Shown: positions 36,349 through 48,240, numbered from the stretch's first letter. The stretch is 64,000 nucleotides of DNA from Hymenolepis diminuta (GCA_900708905.1 CAADRB010000019.1:685514-749513); one strand, 5' to 3'. Notes: a model not told the origin generated them from the letters alone. A program made the numbers and translations.

Positions 36349-38595
36349 CTCAAATTTGCCTGATTGTTCTCTCAATTCTTTCAAATAGATGGTTTGAATC
36401 CATTCCTTCGGATATCTGACATCCAACAATTCACTACAGACCGAAATTTCTCATTAATCTGTTGTAATAACTCTTAATTTATAGTAATTACGATTTTCTC
36501 AAAGTGGTACATAGGAAATTTTGATGAGATGGGTAATGATAAACTAACATCCAGGACATTCAAAATGCATTGCATATCATATTCAAAGTTCCAACTCTCA
36601 TTTCTTTGATTCACTTTGAAAATTGAAGTAACTATGCTTGCTCTTTTTTGGTCGTCTAAGACAAGGCTTCAACTTGCTTTAAATTTGCCCAAATACTGTT
36701 AATAGCCAATGTACAAAAGTAAGGGACACCTTAAATTAGTATCCCATCCGTAACTTATCTTTTAAAATTCAATATTATTTTGTTTGCTAGACAAGTAAAA
36801 GAAAGATTTTCGATAAACATCCAATGATTGGAGGGCCGACACCGAAGGCTAATCACTATTAATAAATCTTTCGTCTTGAAGCACTGACTTTAACCTGCAT
36901 TCGTATCAGACATATTTAGCAATGAAACATGGAATTAATAATCAGAGATTATGAACTAGGTAAACGAGTCCACTTTAACGATAAATGCAGAGGAGTTTCA
37001 TGTTTGACATTTAGGGGCGAGGGTGATAAATACATGCACACACAAAAACAACAACACGGATTTGTAAAGAGCAAACACAGGTGCGAAAAGAGATAATGAG
37101 GTGTGAAGGCACGATGGCCTCTGCAACCCAAGTAGGTAGACATCCAAAGGCACAGGTATTATTTCGAGGTGCCTAATTGTACAGATTCTGCTCTCTTTTT
37201 GAATTCACGCTAGGTGCCATTCCCATTTCTTTTCGCTAACACACTCCTGCGTTCCACTTCCCTATCCTCCCCCTTCCCCCTTCTAAGGTGGGAATTTTAG
37301 ATTGACTAACGTTAATCCTACACGCAATTAGTGCGATAGTCCATTTGTTTATTTCCCTCAGCCTTAGCCTCAGTCACAGGACAGGGACAAAGGGGTACCA
37401 ACCACCTGAGGTTGTTGATAGAGGGGCTAAATGGATCTTAATTCAATCTTTTGGAAGAAACCTCAATTTGGGCTAAGGCTAATCGATTCAGACGTCAAGC
37501 GCGACTAAGGCTAATAAAACCAACCATGTCGATTCTCATTTTTAACAAAGTAAATTCTTACTTCAAGAGAATTTGAGCGGAAATGATGAAGTACAAAGCA
37601 ATCTAATGTATGCGAATGTTTGGTAAATCGAAGGCAATGTTATTGCACAGCCGATATGGTCACTCTTCCTCATTGCGAAAAGATATCCAATGCCCGATTT
37701 TCTGTTGCTTAAAGTCTTAGAAATGGCAAAATTTGTTGAAACGCCACAAGTCAGTGTCATTTTCAACGCTGACACCATTGCGTGGCTTAAAATACGTTAT
37801 AGTTAAGCAACAGCATATCCTATCCCGACCTGAGAAAAATAAGAATTAAAGTGTTGAAGCCCATGGATCGAATCTCAGTGGCTTGACCTCAATATATTTA
37901 TAACTATGCATCGGCTTTTCTCATTGATATAACGCACACTGTCATCTTTAATAAACAGGCATGCATTGAATGCCTTAAATATGGTACTCAAATATTATAA
38001 GTAGACTAAAACATATCTTCATCAAACACCGCAGAGTCCAATTTTAGTTAAGGTGTGTCAAGATGTATTCTTATTCAAAATAATTAAAAAGGGCGTTCCA
38101 ATGAAAGGTTGCCAGTCTAAAGAGGGATTGGTTATTCCTATCCCACCTCTACTGTTCTAGACTAGTTAATCCGCAAATAGTTAAAATCTTTGACTGCAAT
38201 TCTTTCTAATATTACTGAACATTGTCAGCAGGAATAACTCCATATAATTTCTATTGCGTTCTATAATGTTAAAAAATATACTGCCAAATGTCATCTTGAT
38301 ATCTTTGGATGATAAGTAAACTCATCATCAAATTCCATTAGATCCCCACTTCTTTAATACTTATGGGGCTATTTTCGTCTCAGACATTTCTCCAAGAGGG
38401 TTGATATAAAGTATAACTATAATATAATCTCAAGGCCAACAATCTGTTAAAAGTCCTTTTTATTTTCCTCACTCCAGTAAATGAAACATGTACCCACTAT
38501 ATTTCAAAGCTACACTTTCCTCTTAAAGTACACTTTGAAAAGTGTGTTGAACACAAATGAGCAAAATCGCTAGACTATACTCGGTTCCTTAAAAT
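36349..38595 (+). repeat. near-identical direct repeat, right copy (uninterrupted)
   Basis: Contiguous 2247-bp counterpart of 12511-14008 plus 16796-17598. No coding content is supported. Its left border lies inside a diverged block homology and its right border falls just before homeobox pseudogene 3. Confidence 0.9.
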
Positions 38596-38879
38596 CTTTA
38601 TACTGATTAGAAATATTTGCAGGAGTCCCATCATATGCAGAATTCAGTGACGTTACAAGTATAGTTTTGATAACTTGGATTTAATGTTGTTCCGTTCTTT
38701 CACTAAGATTGAAATACCTAGATTTATTTTTTTCCGAATCTCATTGTTCAGGCTTTAGAATTGAAACTAGCAATCAACTCAGAGAAGTAAGTTGTGTAAA
38801 AGACGTTCAAGCAAACGACACATCTTTTCGAAATGTGCTTTTAAACATTCAGGCAAAAATAGGAAAAGGAAGCTGTGGC

Positions 38880-39540
38880 TGTAGAATAGAGAAATGTTCA
38901 CAACACTTTTTTCTTGGATTACTTACGAACCCTAAACTCAGTAGAGACAGTGATGAAAGTGGCTATAATAATGAATGTATTCGAGGGGGAGGCGCAAATA
39001 TTTTTCAGATTGAATCGTGGGATCTGGAACCGAATTGTTACCTAAACAGAGAGGAACATATAGCCATTAATCTTTCCCGGTACAACATCTCTACCTCTCC
39101 CCCATCCACTTTCCCATCACAGTCTACAACTTAGTATATCACCTTCAATGGAAAGTAAAGGGAACGGTTAGTGAACAAAATTACTAATATCTCTAATTCC
39201 CTACCACTTTGTTTTTGCACATAATTTAATTAAATCTTTTCCTCCATGTGCTCATCTGATTTCCACTGAGACCTAGCTCATTTGCAGCTCAGATCGTCTT
39301 ATCATTGTAAGATACCTCTTCTCTGATTGTATTTAACTGGAATACCTTTATCTTGGTAGGGGAAAGAATGCCATCTTTTCGTTGATTTTCCTATGCAGAA
39401 TTGGATCCAAAATCTTGAGAAAATTCAATACCTCTCCATCTGTCGTCTTTATTCATTGTTGAAGGTAATAAACGATATTTTTCTTGATTTCATCGAAACA
39501 GGCAGCAAACGGGGTCATGCAACAGTAAATCGACATTGAG
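38880..39540 (-). pseudogene. homeobox pseudogene, copy 3
   Basis: Minus-strand relic of exons 2 and 3. The exon 2 remnant (about 39537-39255) still reads GSNSA, stop, ENQRKDGILSPTKIKVF, then with a stop inside the homeodomain, ANELGLSGNQ. The donor is changed from CAGGT to CAGAT. The exon 3 remnant (39041 downwards) follows an intact AG and reads VTIRFQI instead of VKIWFQN, losing Trp48 and Asn51, then a stop. The downstream Pro/Ser part aligns with copy 2 with indels. Exon 1 is not found. The plus-strand open frame at 38709-39134 is the antisense shadow of this relic. Confidence 0.8.
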
Positions 39541-40240
39541 ACTGCACTGACATAGATTTAGATGATAGTGAGTGGAACTCTGGGCTTTATTGGTTAACAG
39601 GCAATAAATCGTGAACTTAATTCTTTTAAAAGTGGAAATAGTTTTTATTGGTGCATATCATATCCGGAAAAGTTGTAAAATTTAGGATATTGATTGCTTG
39701 TCCTCCTTGATCTGCACGAGATTGTTGTTTTAACGGAAATTTTATTAAAACAAAAACATGTTACTTGAAATAATATGTTATTATAATACACTTGTAAGAT
39801 TCAAGACAAAGCCTACTACACCGAAGATGATAAATTTCCAACCCAGATGTAGAAGATAGGACTTCAGGCAATCGTCGGTCAGAATTTCGCTTTCAACTAT
39901 TTACCTTTACTTCAGTTGAATTTCGACGTAAAAACACTATTCCATAATCGCATTTGTCTTCAATATTGAGTGAATTTTATCGATGAGGACTTAACGTATC
40001 ACTTTAACCTCCTTCGGATAACGATAGCACAAATAAAAATTCATCTACAAACTTCTCTTCAACCTAGTATTTTAAAAAGTGAAAGCAGCGTAAAATCAGC
40101 AGCACTGAAGTTTTTAAAATAGTTAATCACGATTTCTCTGAAAAAGAAAACGGTGACTAAAATAAATAATTTCATCTAAAATAAAAATATATCTTAAATT
40201 AATTAATTGATTATATAAGGAAAACACTTCAGAATTCCAG
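39541..40240. other. non-coding
   Basis: AT-rich sequence between homeobox pseudogene 3 and the left inverted-repeat arm. Exon 1 of the homeobox gene would be expected here but was not found. Confidence 0.45.
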
Positions 40241-40744
40241 GATAATGAAACAGTTGGACCTTTACTTCTGGTCCTAATGAAATTATACATGTGTTTCATT
40301 TTTATGTAGAAGGAACAGGATATCCTTCTTCCAACACTCTTTAATAATATTTTCATCAGTTATTGGCATCAGCAATGTTCATCTCACATCTTAACATATT
40401 TCAATAAAGCTTTCGTCTTATTCTAAATTGAAGATGGGCAGATTTTAAGTGTTAGTTAGAAAAGCTGGCCAAAATTAAACTCAAGAAAATTAAATGATAT
40501 AATTTCGCATTCCAGCATATTCGAGGCCGCAACCAAAACTCCAAATCGACGTATTGGATGCTTGTCACATTTCAGAAGATTTTTCAACTTCACTAATACT
40601 GGATTTGGATGGCACTGATAGGAAAAATCCGTTGTTAATGTCCAGACAATTTGATATATTTGGAATCTAGACAAAGTACTCGACATTACACCCGAATCAT
40701 TTTTCACTCAGTTGACACTTCTTTCATAATTTTCTAAAGAAACC

Positions 40745-41005
40745 AATTGTATGAGTGATACGTTCAATGTTCGACATGACTATTTGGAGAATAAAGGAAT
40801 CATTTTCATATAAAATATGACTTAACAACATATTATTAATTGTACTTGAAATTTTATGTTTGTTAAAATGGACTAAATTGCAGTGTCGCTGACTTGCGCA
40901 ATTTTGGAGTAAATCCTGCTATTAAGGCAATTACGTGCTATTATTGAGTTCTGGGATTTGTGCCTAGTTGAGAGGCCAATTAGGTTATAACATGTGATGA
41001 GCACG
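40745..41005 (+). repeat. LTR-like repeat, 5' side
   Basis: Aligns with 42323-42563. Shared modules: TTTGTTAAAATG, GCAATTTTGGAGTAAATCCTG against GCATAATTTTGGAATAAAGCCTG, TGAGTTCTG against TGAGCTCTG, and GGTTATAACAT against GGTTATAGCAT. Confidence 0.6.
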
Positions 41006-41094
41006 TTATTTACCATCTCTGATGATTTCACGATGCAATAAGTAGAAAATCTTTAGGTTCTCAAGAAACAGTCGAATATTCAATTCTTCATAAA

Positions 41095-42303
41095 ATGTTT
41101 GAAAGCTTATCAGTGGAAATAAAGTTTCTTTCTGCAACAATTAAGGCCAAATGTCTCCTGACGTTCCTAGTGTATCCACTACCACTGTTCCTCCAAATTC
41201 TTCCAAAAATTCGACTCAATCTCTGGTTCTCACAGGATTCTCCTTACTACTTCCTAGTTCAAGCGGCCAATGGTGACATGAAGTTGCACCCATCAGTCAG
41301 AGATAGTGTAGAAGTAACGGGCCTGACGCACTCTGTGGAATCCTCCATGCCTAAAGTCGTTCCAGTACGACTTGTCGCCAAGCCTACCGTGCCCGAGCAA
41401 CAATCAGTCCCGACACCCTGTTTGCTTCATTACCAAACAAATCCAATGCACTACCTGAAGGAACATAAAGGAGGTTATTTTACTCTTGCCCTCTCCAGAA
41501 CTCATAGAAGTCTCCAAAGTGTCATAGTCAGTGCAGCCACATTCAAGGCTCTTTTTCTCAACCGATCGGCACCAGTGCATGCAAAATACAAAGAGCCCAA
41601 AGAAATTGGTCTAGCTAAACCTACTTCCCTCGCAAATGGAACAGTGCCAAAATTGGTTGCACAAAATGCTGACGATGCTGCATTTCCTTATCACCATGAT
41701 CTTGTATGCTCTCAATCTAACCTTCCTTGGTTGGTCTCACATCACTCTCAGACTTGCTGAGCCTATCCGAGGAAGCTCTAACATAATCTTGGTTGACTCG
41801 TATTCAAAATGGCCTGAGGGTATGCTCATTAAGTCTCCCACAACCAGTAGCGTCATTAATAACCGCGCAAGATATTCATCAATCAGGGCATACCAAAAGT
41901 TGTTGTGCTCAGAAATGTCACCCAGTTCTCTTCCACTCGATTTGATAACATTTGTCGTGGTCTAAATATCGCTCTTTTATACTCTCCACCGAATTTCAAT
42001 AGTCTGAATGAGCAACTTGTTGACAATGGGGAAGGGCAACTTTTTGTGTTACAGGTGGAGGAGACAGTAAAAGAGATTCTTAATTCCTTGCAGTTGTAAG
42101 TGTCCATCAAGGTGCACCATCGCAAAAATCTCCGTTCTCGTCACGCAACTGTTCTTTCGAACCGAAAACGAATCCAAAGGAGATCTATCTGGATACATGC
42201 TGCCCCCCCCCTCTGCCGTGGCATCCCGAAACTGCGGGGACCCAACGCAATCACCGGCCCAGCCGTCACCCCGTACGCTTCAGATGACCTCGTCAAGATT
42301 TGA
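41095..42303 (+). pseudogene. gypsy integrase relic
   Basis: The frames shift at about 41640-41760. The integrase core reads LAEPIRGSSNIILVDSYSKWPE, but the first catalytic Asp (usual HxDxAEP) is lost, and the second region reads VVVLRNVTQFSS where a D-N-GTQF motif is expected, so the DDE triad is destroyed. Frames after 41905 still follow the family C-terminus. The 221-codon upstream frame (41095-41760) ends in the integrase region in the wrong frame; its N-terminal half is not recognised. Confidence 0.65.
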
Positions 42304-42322
42304 AGTGGATCCACCGCTCAAA

Positions 42323-42563
42323 CATATGAGTAGACAACTTTAGGCGTATGGCGTTGAATAAAATTGGATAATTTTTATTGAAGAAAAATTAACTCGACAA
42401 GTCATTGTTAATTATTCATAAAATTCGCATTTTTGTTAAAATGTGTAAAATTGGATTGTCATTGCTTTGCATAATTTTGGAATAAAGCCTGCCATTAAGA
42501 CAATTCAGTTTTACTGTTGAGCTCTGTGATTCGTGCTATGTTGGGTGGCTAATTGGGTTATAG
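42323..42563 (+). repeat. LTR-like repeat, 3' side
   Basis: Counterpart of 40745-41005. The perfect inverted repeat ends about 12 bases after it. Confidence 0.6.
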
Positions 42564-42684
42564 CATCATCAAAAACTTACGAAAATAAGCTTGATAAGTC
42601 TAAAATTTCGATTACTTAGCTCTTTGATTTTAAGCATTAGGTAATTTGATTAGCCAGATGTTTATTAGAAATTTTGTGATAACC

Positions 42685-43025
42685 GAATATAATTAGACAA
42701 ATATCCCATTTAACACTTGTACGCTGTTCCTTCATTTTCGATTCTTATTGACTACAAGTATTTTAGGGTATCTTTTTATGGCATATGCTTTTATAATCAT
42801 TTTTATCTGAAATCTTCAGTTGGTTCTCAAGATTCACGGATGAGAGGTTTGGTTAAATTGAAAACCTATGCAAGTTTTGCGGGCAAATATCGAGCAATCG
42901 ATGATGATGAGGTCACTTTGTTAGTAAAAGACACTTTGGGTATTAACTTTCAATGTTGCTCCTAAATATCAACAGTCTGAAATAAATTGAAGCTTTCATT
43001 AGTTTCCCCACTAAAGGTCACCTAA
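42685..43025 (+). repeat. 340-bp recent repeat, copy 2
   Basis: Nearly identical to 23115-23454. It lies about 110 bases right of the inverted-repeat arm. The 82-codon frame is kept, but nothing about it is recognisable. Confidence 0.85.
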
Positions 43026-43670
43026 ACCTTTGCCCAGGCATATAAACACTCCAAAATATCATTAAATTAATGCTTTTTTCTATTAAAGGGTTAGTTAGTT
43101 TAGTTTTTTCTCAAACTAAGACAGCGTTTAAAAAATCCCACTATAATAGTTAGGTAATATCAGCGGATTATTAATTAACTGGTTAGTTTTAAAATTACAA
43201 AGGATAAAGATGGTTACTAAAATTTTTATTTGCATACTGAGTTGGACATAATTTATTTTGTTCGTTACTTTCTAGTTTCAACCTGTTGATTTTATTCTAC
43301 GCAAACTTTTGTATCATTAATAAGAAACATCGAACAAATTCATTTTCCTACGACCTTTCAGTGAACTTGATTTTCTGTGAAACAAATCTTCAGCCCATTT
43401 TTTTCAAATGGAGATTGCATAACGGCGATATATGCTATGACCCCTAGGTGTAAAACAGTCGAAAGATTGGGTGGGGAGTTTAATAATCAATGACCTAATA
43501 AATTGAATCCACAGAAAAGCTGATAATATAATTGGAAAACAAACTTACATTACGGCTCATTTGAATGAATATAAGACCTAATGTAAAGGGAAATTTTATC
43601 ATCCACGTACCCCTGACGATTTAGCAGTTAGCGTTTTTGGTTTTAATATGAGCAGCCCGAATTCTACCTC
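43026..43670. other. non-coding
   Basis: AT-rich; nothing recognised. Confidence 0.45.
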
Positions 43671-43674
43671 ATAC

Positions 43675-43880
43675 CTTGGCGTATGGTTTACAGTGGTAGC
43701 GCAGTGGTTAACTTACTCGTCTGTAAGTCAAAGGTCACGTGTTCGAAACCCTTCAGTAAGCAGAATGACCATTCGTTGATACTATCTGACTAGTAAATAT
43801 TGCAATAGATAAACCGGATGCAGACTCTGGTTAAGTTGACTATAGAGACCATTAAATTTCGTGGATATTGCTAATAAATT
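43675..43880 (+). mobile_element. tRNA-derived SINE (best preserved)
   Basis: Box A-like TGGTAGCGCAGTGGTTAA and box B-like GGTCACGTGTTCGAAACCC are spaced as in a tRNA. A body follows with GAATGACCATTCG and GACTCTGGTTAAG modules and an AT-rich end (AAATTAAGCATAAAAT). The head does not fold as a full tRNA and is typical of a tRNA-derived SINE. Confidence 0.7.
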
Positions 43881-44059
43881 AAGCATAAAATATGACCCAT
43901 TTTATTCTACAATGATCGGTTCCATTTGTCTATTTGACACGATATAACAACAACAGGTGATTGATTGCAAATTGTTTATTACCACAAAGTAATACAACAG
44001 ACCAACGTAAAAAATAAAATCTATAATGAATCAAACTTGGAGCCCCCTTCATAATTAAC

Positions 44060-44215
44060 CCGAATTCTACCATCTCCATATATAAACTCAACCTGACCAA
44101 TGCGATTGGCCATTCCTCTCACTGGATGCGTACCGATAGACATCAAGCTCCTGGTTTAGCAGATGAGTACGTTGATTTCTATGCTACTGGTACACATCTC
44201 ATTAGTAAATTTAAA
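44060..44215 (-). mobile_element. tRNA-derived SINE fragment
   Basis: Antisense copy with the GCGATTGGCCATTC body and a tRNA-like head near 44150-44200. Confidence 0.5.
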
Positions 44216-44705
44216 TAGCAATACTTTTTATTAATATTTAGTTCCCCGTTTACGAGCAGTACACTAGTAAAGTCTTGTCATTTTTACTAATAACATACTT
44301 GACAGTTTACTTCTCTAGTTGACGGAATTGTCAAGCCTTTGTGCATTGATTTTCTATTAAAACATTCTCCCATTTTCGACTTTAATCTGAACAGTTAAAT
44401 AAATTTTATTTTTATTCGCATATTTATCTTAAAATCCAAATATTAAAATCTACCATTCAAGAACGAGGAAAATTATGAATAAGGAATATAAAACTGAAAA
44501 ATTAATCAAAATGCAATACTATCCAGTTTTAATTCGTTCTGATTATATACATTTTCAGTGATTACTTATTTTACAGTACAAGTCAATTTAAAATTTTTCA
44601 ATTTCAGAATGTTTATTTATCGAAATCTATTTAAGCCCTAAGACCGAGATGACCTGGGCGAATATATATCTTTGTACAGTTTTTTCGACTTTGGAAATGT
44701 ACCCA

Positions 44706-45370
44706 TTAAGGGTTCAGAGAGTTATGCTGTAAAGGCATCATACAGGCAAACAGTGTTGAATACGGATATGACAGTGAAATCAATTGAGCAAAGAATTGAG
44801 GAGAAGGTGGCAGAGATAGGATGGAGAAAGGGAAAAGAAGAATTTCCATTTCATTATTCCCAAAACCTGAGTGAGAAGGTGGTTGTGGTAATAGCGGTAA
44901 TAGTGGCTGCTGTATTTTGTTAGGAAGCATTTTCTGCGTCCCATTTCAGTATTTTCTTCTCTATTTATTGTTGATTCCGGAACCAAACTTTCACCTAAAT
45001 AGAGAAGAAAAATATTTTAATAATGACGATACAGCTATTAATCTTTTCCGGTCCAGTATGTCCTTCTTCACCCAATCCATTCCGTAGTGTCTCACATTCA
45101 TAGAGGTGGAAAAGGAGCAATTAGTGAACATATTTTATGATCCGATTATTGCCATAAGATAAAGACTTATTCAACCTATTAAATATTTCACATGGACACA
45201 TACACATGTTAATCTGACTGTCAGATAGAAACCCAATATGACAATTCACTTTTCCCTACCCCTCTCTTCTTCTCCCATTTAACTCACTTTATTCTTTTTC
45301 TTACCATGCTTACCTGCTTTACAGTGAGGTCTAGCTTGCTTGCAAAATTAAATTCAGCTTGTAAATGTCA
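44706..45370 (-). pseudogene. homeobox pseudogene, copy 4
   Basis: The exon 3 remnant starts after TATTTAG at about 44997 and reads VKVWFRNQQ followed by TAA where the family has Tyr54, with Arg for Gln at position 50. The remaining Pro/Ser-rich tail aligns with copies 1 and 2 out of frame. The exon 2 remnant near 45313-45360 keeps only the end of helix 2 (AELNFASKLDL-TVKQ) and an intact CAG/GTAAGC donor. The rest of exon 2 and exon 1 are replaced by unrelated sequence. Plus-strand frames here are antisense shadows. Confidence 0.8.
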
Positions 45371-46320
45371 AAGCCGCCAACGATTCAGAACTTGATTTTT
45401 ATCACACACAATAATACAAACACATTAACAATTTTTGATTATGGGAGGCAGACGAAATTGGTTAATAATAAGTCCAATAGATGATAAAGAAGGGGGAATC
45501 GAAGAAATACTGAGAGCAACGTCAAGGTCTTACTTCATTAAATTTCTGGGTTCAGGTTGTACAATGTGTACTAAATGGGTAGGCCACATTCCAATTTTCA
45601 AATTTCTTTAATATTTCCTTGGAATACGGCTAATTCCGGTGCTTATTGACTGGTTTTTAAATCATGATGTTTAGTCTTGCCACTTTAATTCATTACCTCT
45701 AATGATTGAGAAGGCGAAATGATTCTATAGGATATTCGGCAATTGTAGTCTTAGTATAGCAGAGATGAGATAACTAAAATTTCAAGCACTTGATTGTTTG
45801 AATAAAATTAAATCTATTTATTTATTACTTAGGGATATAATCCCCGGATAAGATTTACTCTGTTGATTTCAATATATGTGATAAACGAGTGTTGAAACAC
45901 AAGTCAAACCAATATGGGGATGAAATGCAGAAAAACAGTGTGACTAAATTTCCTTACTTCGGTTCCATTATTGAAATTTTCGTTCAGTAGAACAAAGTTT
46001 ACATTTGTATTTAAAGTAAATTACTGATCATAACTCATGGAGTAGATGAAACAGCTCACACATGGCTATTACCTCAGCACAAGTCATAACCCCTTATAGG
46101 AGTTTTGTTATTCCCGGGGTGACAACCAATTGTTTCTTTAACGTAAAATGGTTAATCGTACGATATGGAAATTTAAACGCGAGTTCCTTCAGAAAGTTCA
46201 CTTTAACAATCGAAGATCGACTATTATTAAGAGACAAAGTCACCACTTTATTATGCTTCACTCAAATGGCTAAATAAAATTGTGTAACCTGGAACAAACA
46301 TATTTTTTATTAGTTACAAA

Positions 46321-46391
46321 GCACTGATGGTCTAGAGGTTAGGATTCTAGACTTTCCCGTAAACTTCACGGTTTAAGTTCTCTATCAGTGA
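46321..46391 (+). tRNA. degenerate tRNA-Glu-like sequence (TTC)
   Basis: Seventy-one bases with the tRNA-Glu 5' half pattern GATGGTCTAGAGGTTAGGAT and six of seven acceptor pairs. A TTC triplet stands at the anticodon place (46354-46356). The anticodon and T stems are mismatched and the T loop lacks the usual TTCGA. It is probably a pseudogene or the head of a SINE, not a working tRNA. Confidence 0.4.
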
Positions 46392-46399
46392 GGGGACTT

Positions 46400-46510
46400 A
46401 TGTTTGAGTCGACGGCGCGGTTTTTAGTCTGCTCTCCTGTGAATTCAAAAGTTAAGGATTCGATGCTCATCAGTGCCACTTACTGAGAAAAGTGGCCAGC
46501 CACAAAGGTT
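46400..46510 (+). mobile_element. tRNA-derived SINE fragment
   Basis: A head with GACGGCGCGGTTTTTAG and a box B-like AAGGATTCGATGCTCATC, then CAGTGCCACTTACTGAG as in other SINE copies. It follows the tRNA-Glu-like sequence immediately. Confidence 0.5.
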
Positions 46511-47689
46511 AAGTCTAGCTAATGAAAAGTTTGGTGGATATGTCAAAAATGATCCCTAATTAAGTCTCCTCGCTTCTGCTCGCAAAGTTGGCTAAAAATA
46601 TGACTCATTTTGTGTTACATAAATCATTGATAATTGTCCATTTTACGCTGTACAATAAAATGGTCTAGATTATACCAACAAACACAACTATTTTAAATTT
46701 TCCACCAAGTACTTATGGAGTTCTTTGAACGCACAGATGATAAGCTGCAAACTGTAGATGGTTCTAAAAAAGAGCGAAACGTTGATCAATCTTAGACTTA
46801 ATTAAAGAGTATTTATATTGACTTAATAATAATGGATAATTCTCATACTGATAACTCTGATGAAATCGTCTGTATTTTAATAGTATTCACTCTGATTCAA
46901 ATCATTTTTAGTGAGAAATTACTTCTTCTGGAAATTACGGAAATATATTCTTTATTTGTTTCCTTGTTAAACGCGATTAATTTATATAATTTACCAAACC
47001 AATCTGTTCCCAGAAAAGATTAAAATCCAGAGTGGGAAAAATCCTTTAATAATTCCATTGCAGACATAATTAGCCGAGGAGAAAATTTATGATAAATTTA
47101 AATTCGAGTTATTCATCCAGGGTTGGTTCTTTTTTCGAAATAATCATTTTGAGCAATGTTCTTCAAGAGAAAAGCCTAAAAAATAAACACCTCAGGTAAA
47201 TAACAATTTCAGCAATTATTAGCTTCAAATCAAATCCAGATTTAAACTGAATTTTGAATGTCACCATTTAAAATTCTTATACCAGAACATATTATAATTA
47301 ATTAATAGCGTTTAACCAGTTTCCGATTATTTTCAATTAATACTTTATTTGCCTGGAGATTGCACAAATGTATTCTTAATTCGTTTGTTTAATGAAAATA
47401 ATTTTACAGCGTATTAAATCGATTTGATTCAATGACTTGATCTTTTGGACCGGGCCATCGATGCCATCTCCTATTATGCACATTCTGCTACACCCGCCAC
47501 TTTGCTCACAGCATATATAATGGTCAGCGTTTCTCAGAGGTCTTAGTCTATGTAATTATACTATTATGATATTAAACTGGTACCGAATGCTCAGCCAGTT
47601 TCCCCCTAGGCGATCATTTTCATTAGCAGCCTATCAATAGTGAACAAACCTAAACGTCTGAACCAAAGAAGGGTTCTAATACCTGTTTT

Positions 47690-48240
47690 CTATTCAAATT
47701 GGCTTTAGCTACTGCTGTTGTTCGCAAATCAAATGAAACTATCAAGTTGTGTGGTCAAAATTTCGCACTGGAACCCAACTTTTATCCGCTACCAGTTCCT
47801 GATGATATCTTCTCGACGCTGAATGGAGATAAATGTTTTGCAATGTTTGATTTAGCAGAGACTTATATGCAAATCAAAGAGCTACTGAAAATCAACACAC
47901 ATCTTGGGCTATTCCATTAACTAGACTTCCATTCGGTGTTAAGACAGCACCTATTTTTCTCAAAAATTAATGGATACCGTGATATCGGACCTTTCCGGTA
48001 CTGCTTTATACCAAGACGATGGAGTTTTTGTAGGTCGCTTTAAGCAAGAACTTCAGGAACCTGCCATTGCATTTCTTCTCTGTATTCAGAAGTATGGCTT
48101 TCGTCTTTGAGCTGAGAAATATCACAATATTGTGTCATGGGGAGAGATCTCTCTGAATGTATATTGGTCTACAAAATCTTCACTTGCTACTGAAAATTTT
48201 GAAGTAAATATAATTGCACGAATTTTTCTAACTTGTGAAC
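47690..48240 (+). pseudogene. gypsy reverse transcriptase fragment
   Basis: Frames in this stretch read CFAMFDLAETYMQIK (gypsy RT motif with the first catalytic Asp region), RLPFGVKTAPI, then ALYQDDGVFVG, the YxDD-box region in a damaged form, and CIQKYGFRL. Several frame changes and stops are needed. It is an isolated fragment; no LTRs were found, though 47500-47600 has a TATATAA-containing segment that could be LTR or leader. Confidence 0.75.

Larger units (their letters stand above)
40745..42563 (+). mobile_element. internally deleted gypsy element
   Basis: Related LTR-like repeats at about 40745-41005 and 42323-42563 flank a short interior that retains mainly integrase and neighbouring sequence. 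Gag, protease, RT and RNase H are missing, so it cannot move autonomously. The LTRs are moderately diverged, which makes the element older than the perfect duplication that copied it. Confidence 0.65.
40241..42575 (+). repeat. perfect inverted repeat, left arm
   Basis: Reverse complement of 56841-59175: paired coordinates always sum to 99416, with no indel and no substitution seen over 2335 bp, including a nine-C homopolymer. It contains a deleted gypsy element plus about 500 bp of sequence left of its 5' LTR, so the repeat is larger than the element. Confidence 0.93.

Noticed and set aside
38709..39134. Plus-strand frame of 141 codons
   Set aside because: It is antisense to homeobox pseudogene copy 3; the minus-strand alignment explains the sequence.
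40456..40707. 83-codon minus frame present in both inverted arms
   Set aside because: Conserved only because the arms are identical; no recognisable domain.
41095..41760. 221-codon frame as an intact gene
   Set aside because: It overlaps the gypsy integrase in another frame, lies between LTR-like repeats and shows no intact domain of its own.
44672..44923. Plus-strand frame of 83 codons (and 28695-29003, 3460-3732)
   Set aside because: Antisense shadows of the Pro/Ser-rich third exon of the homeobox copies.
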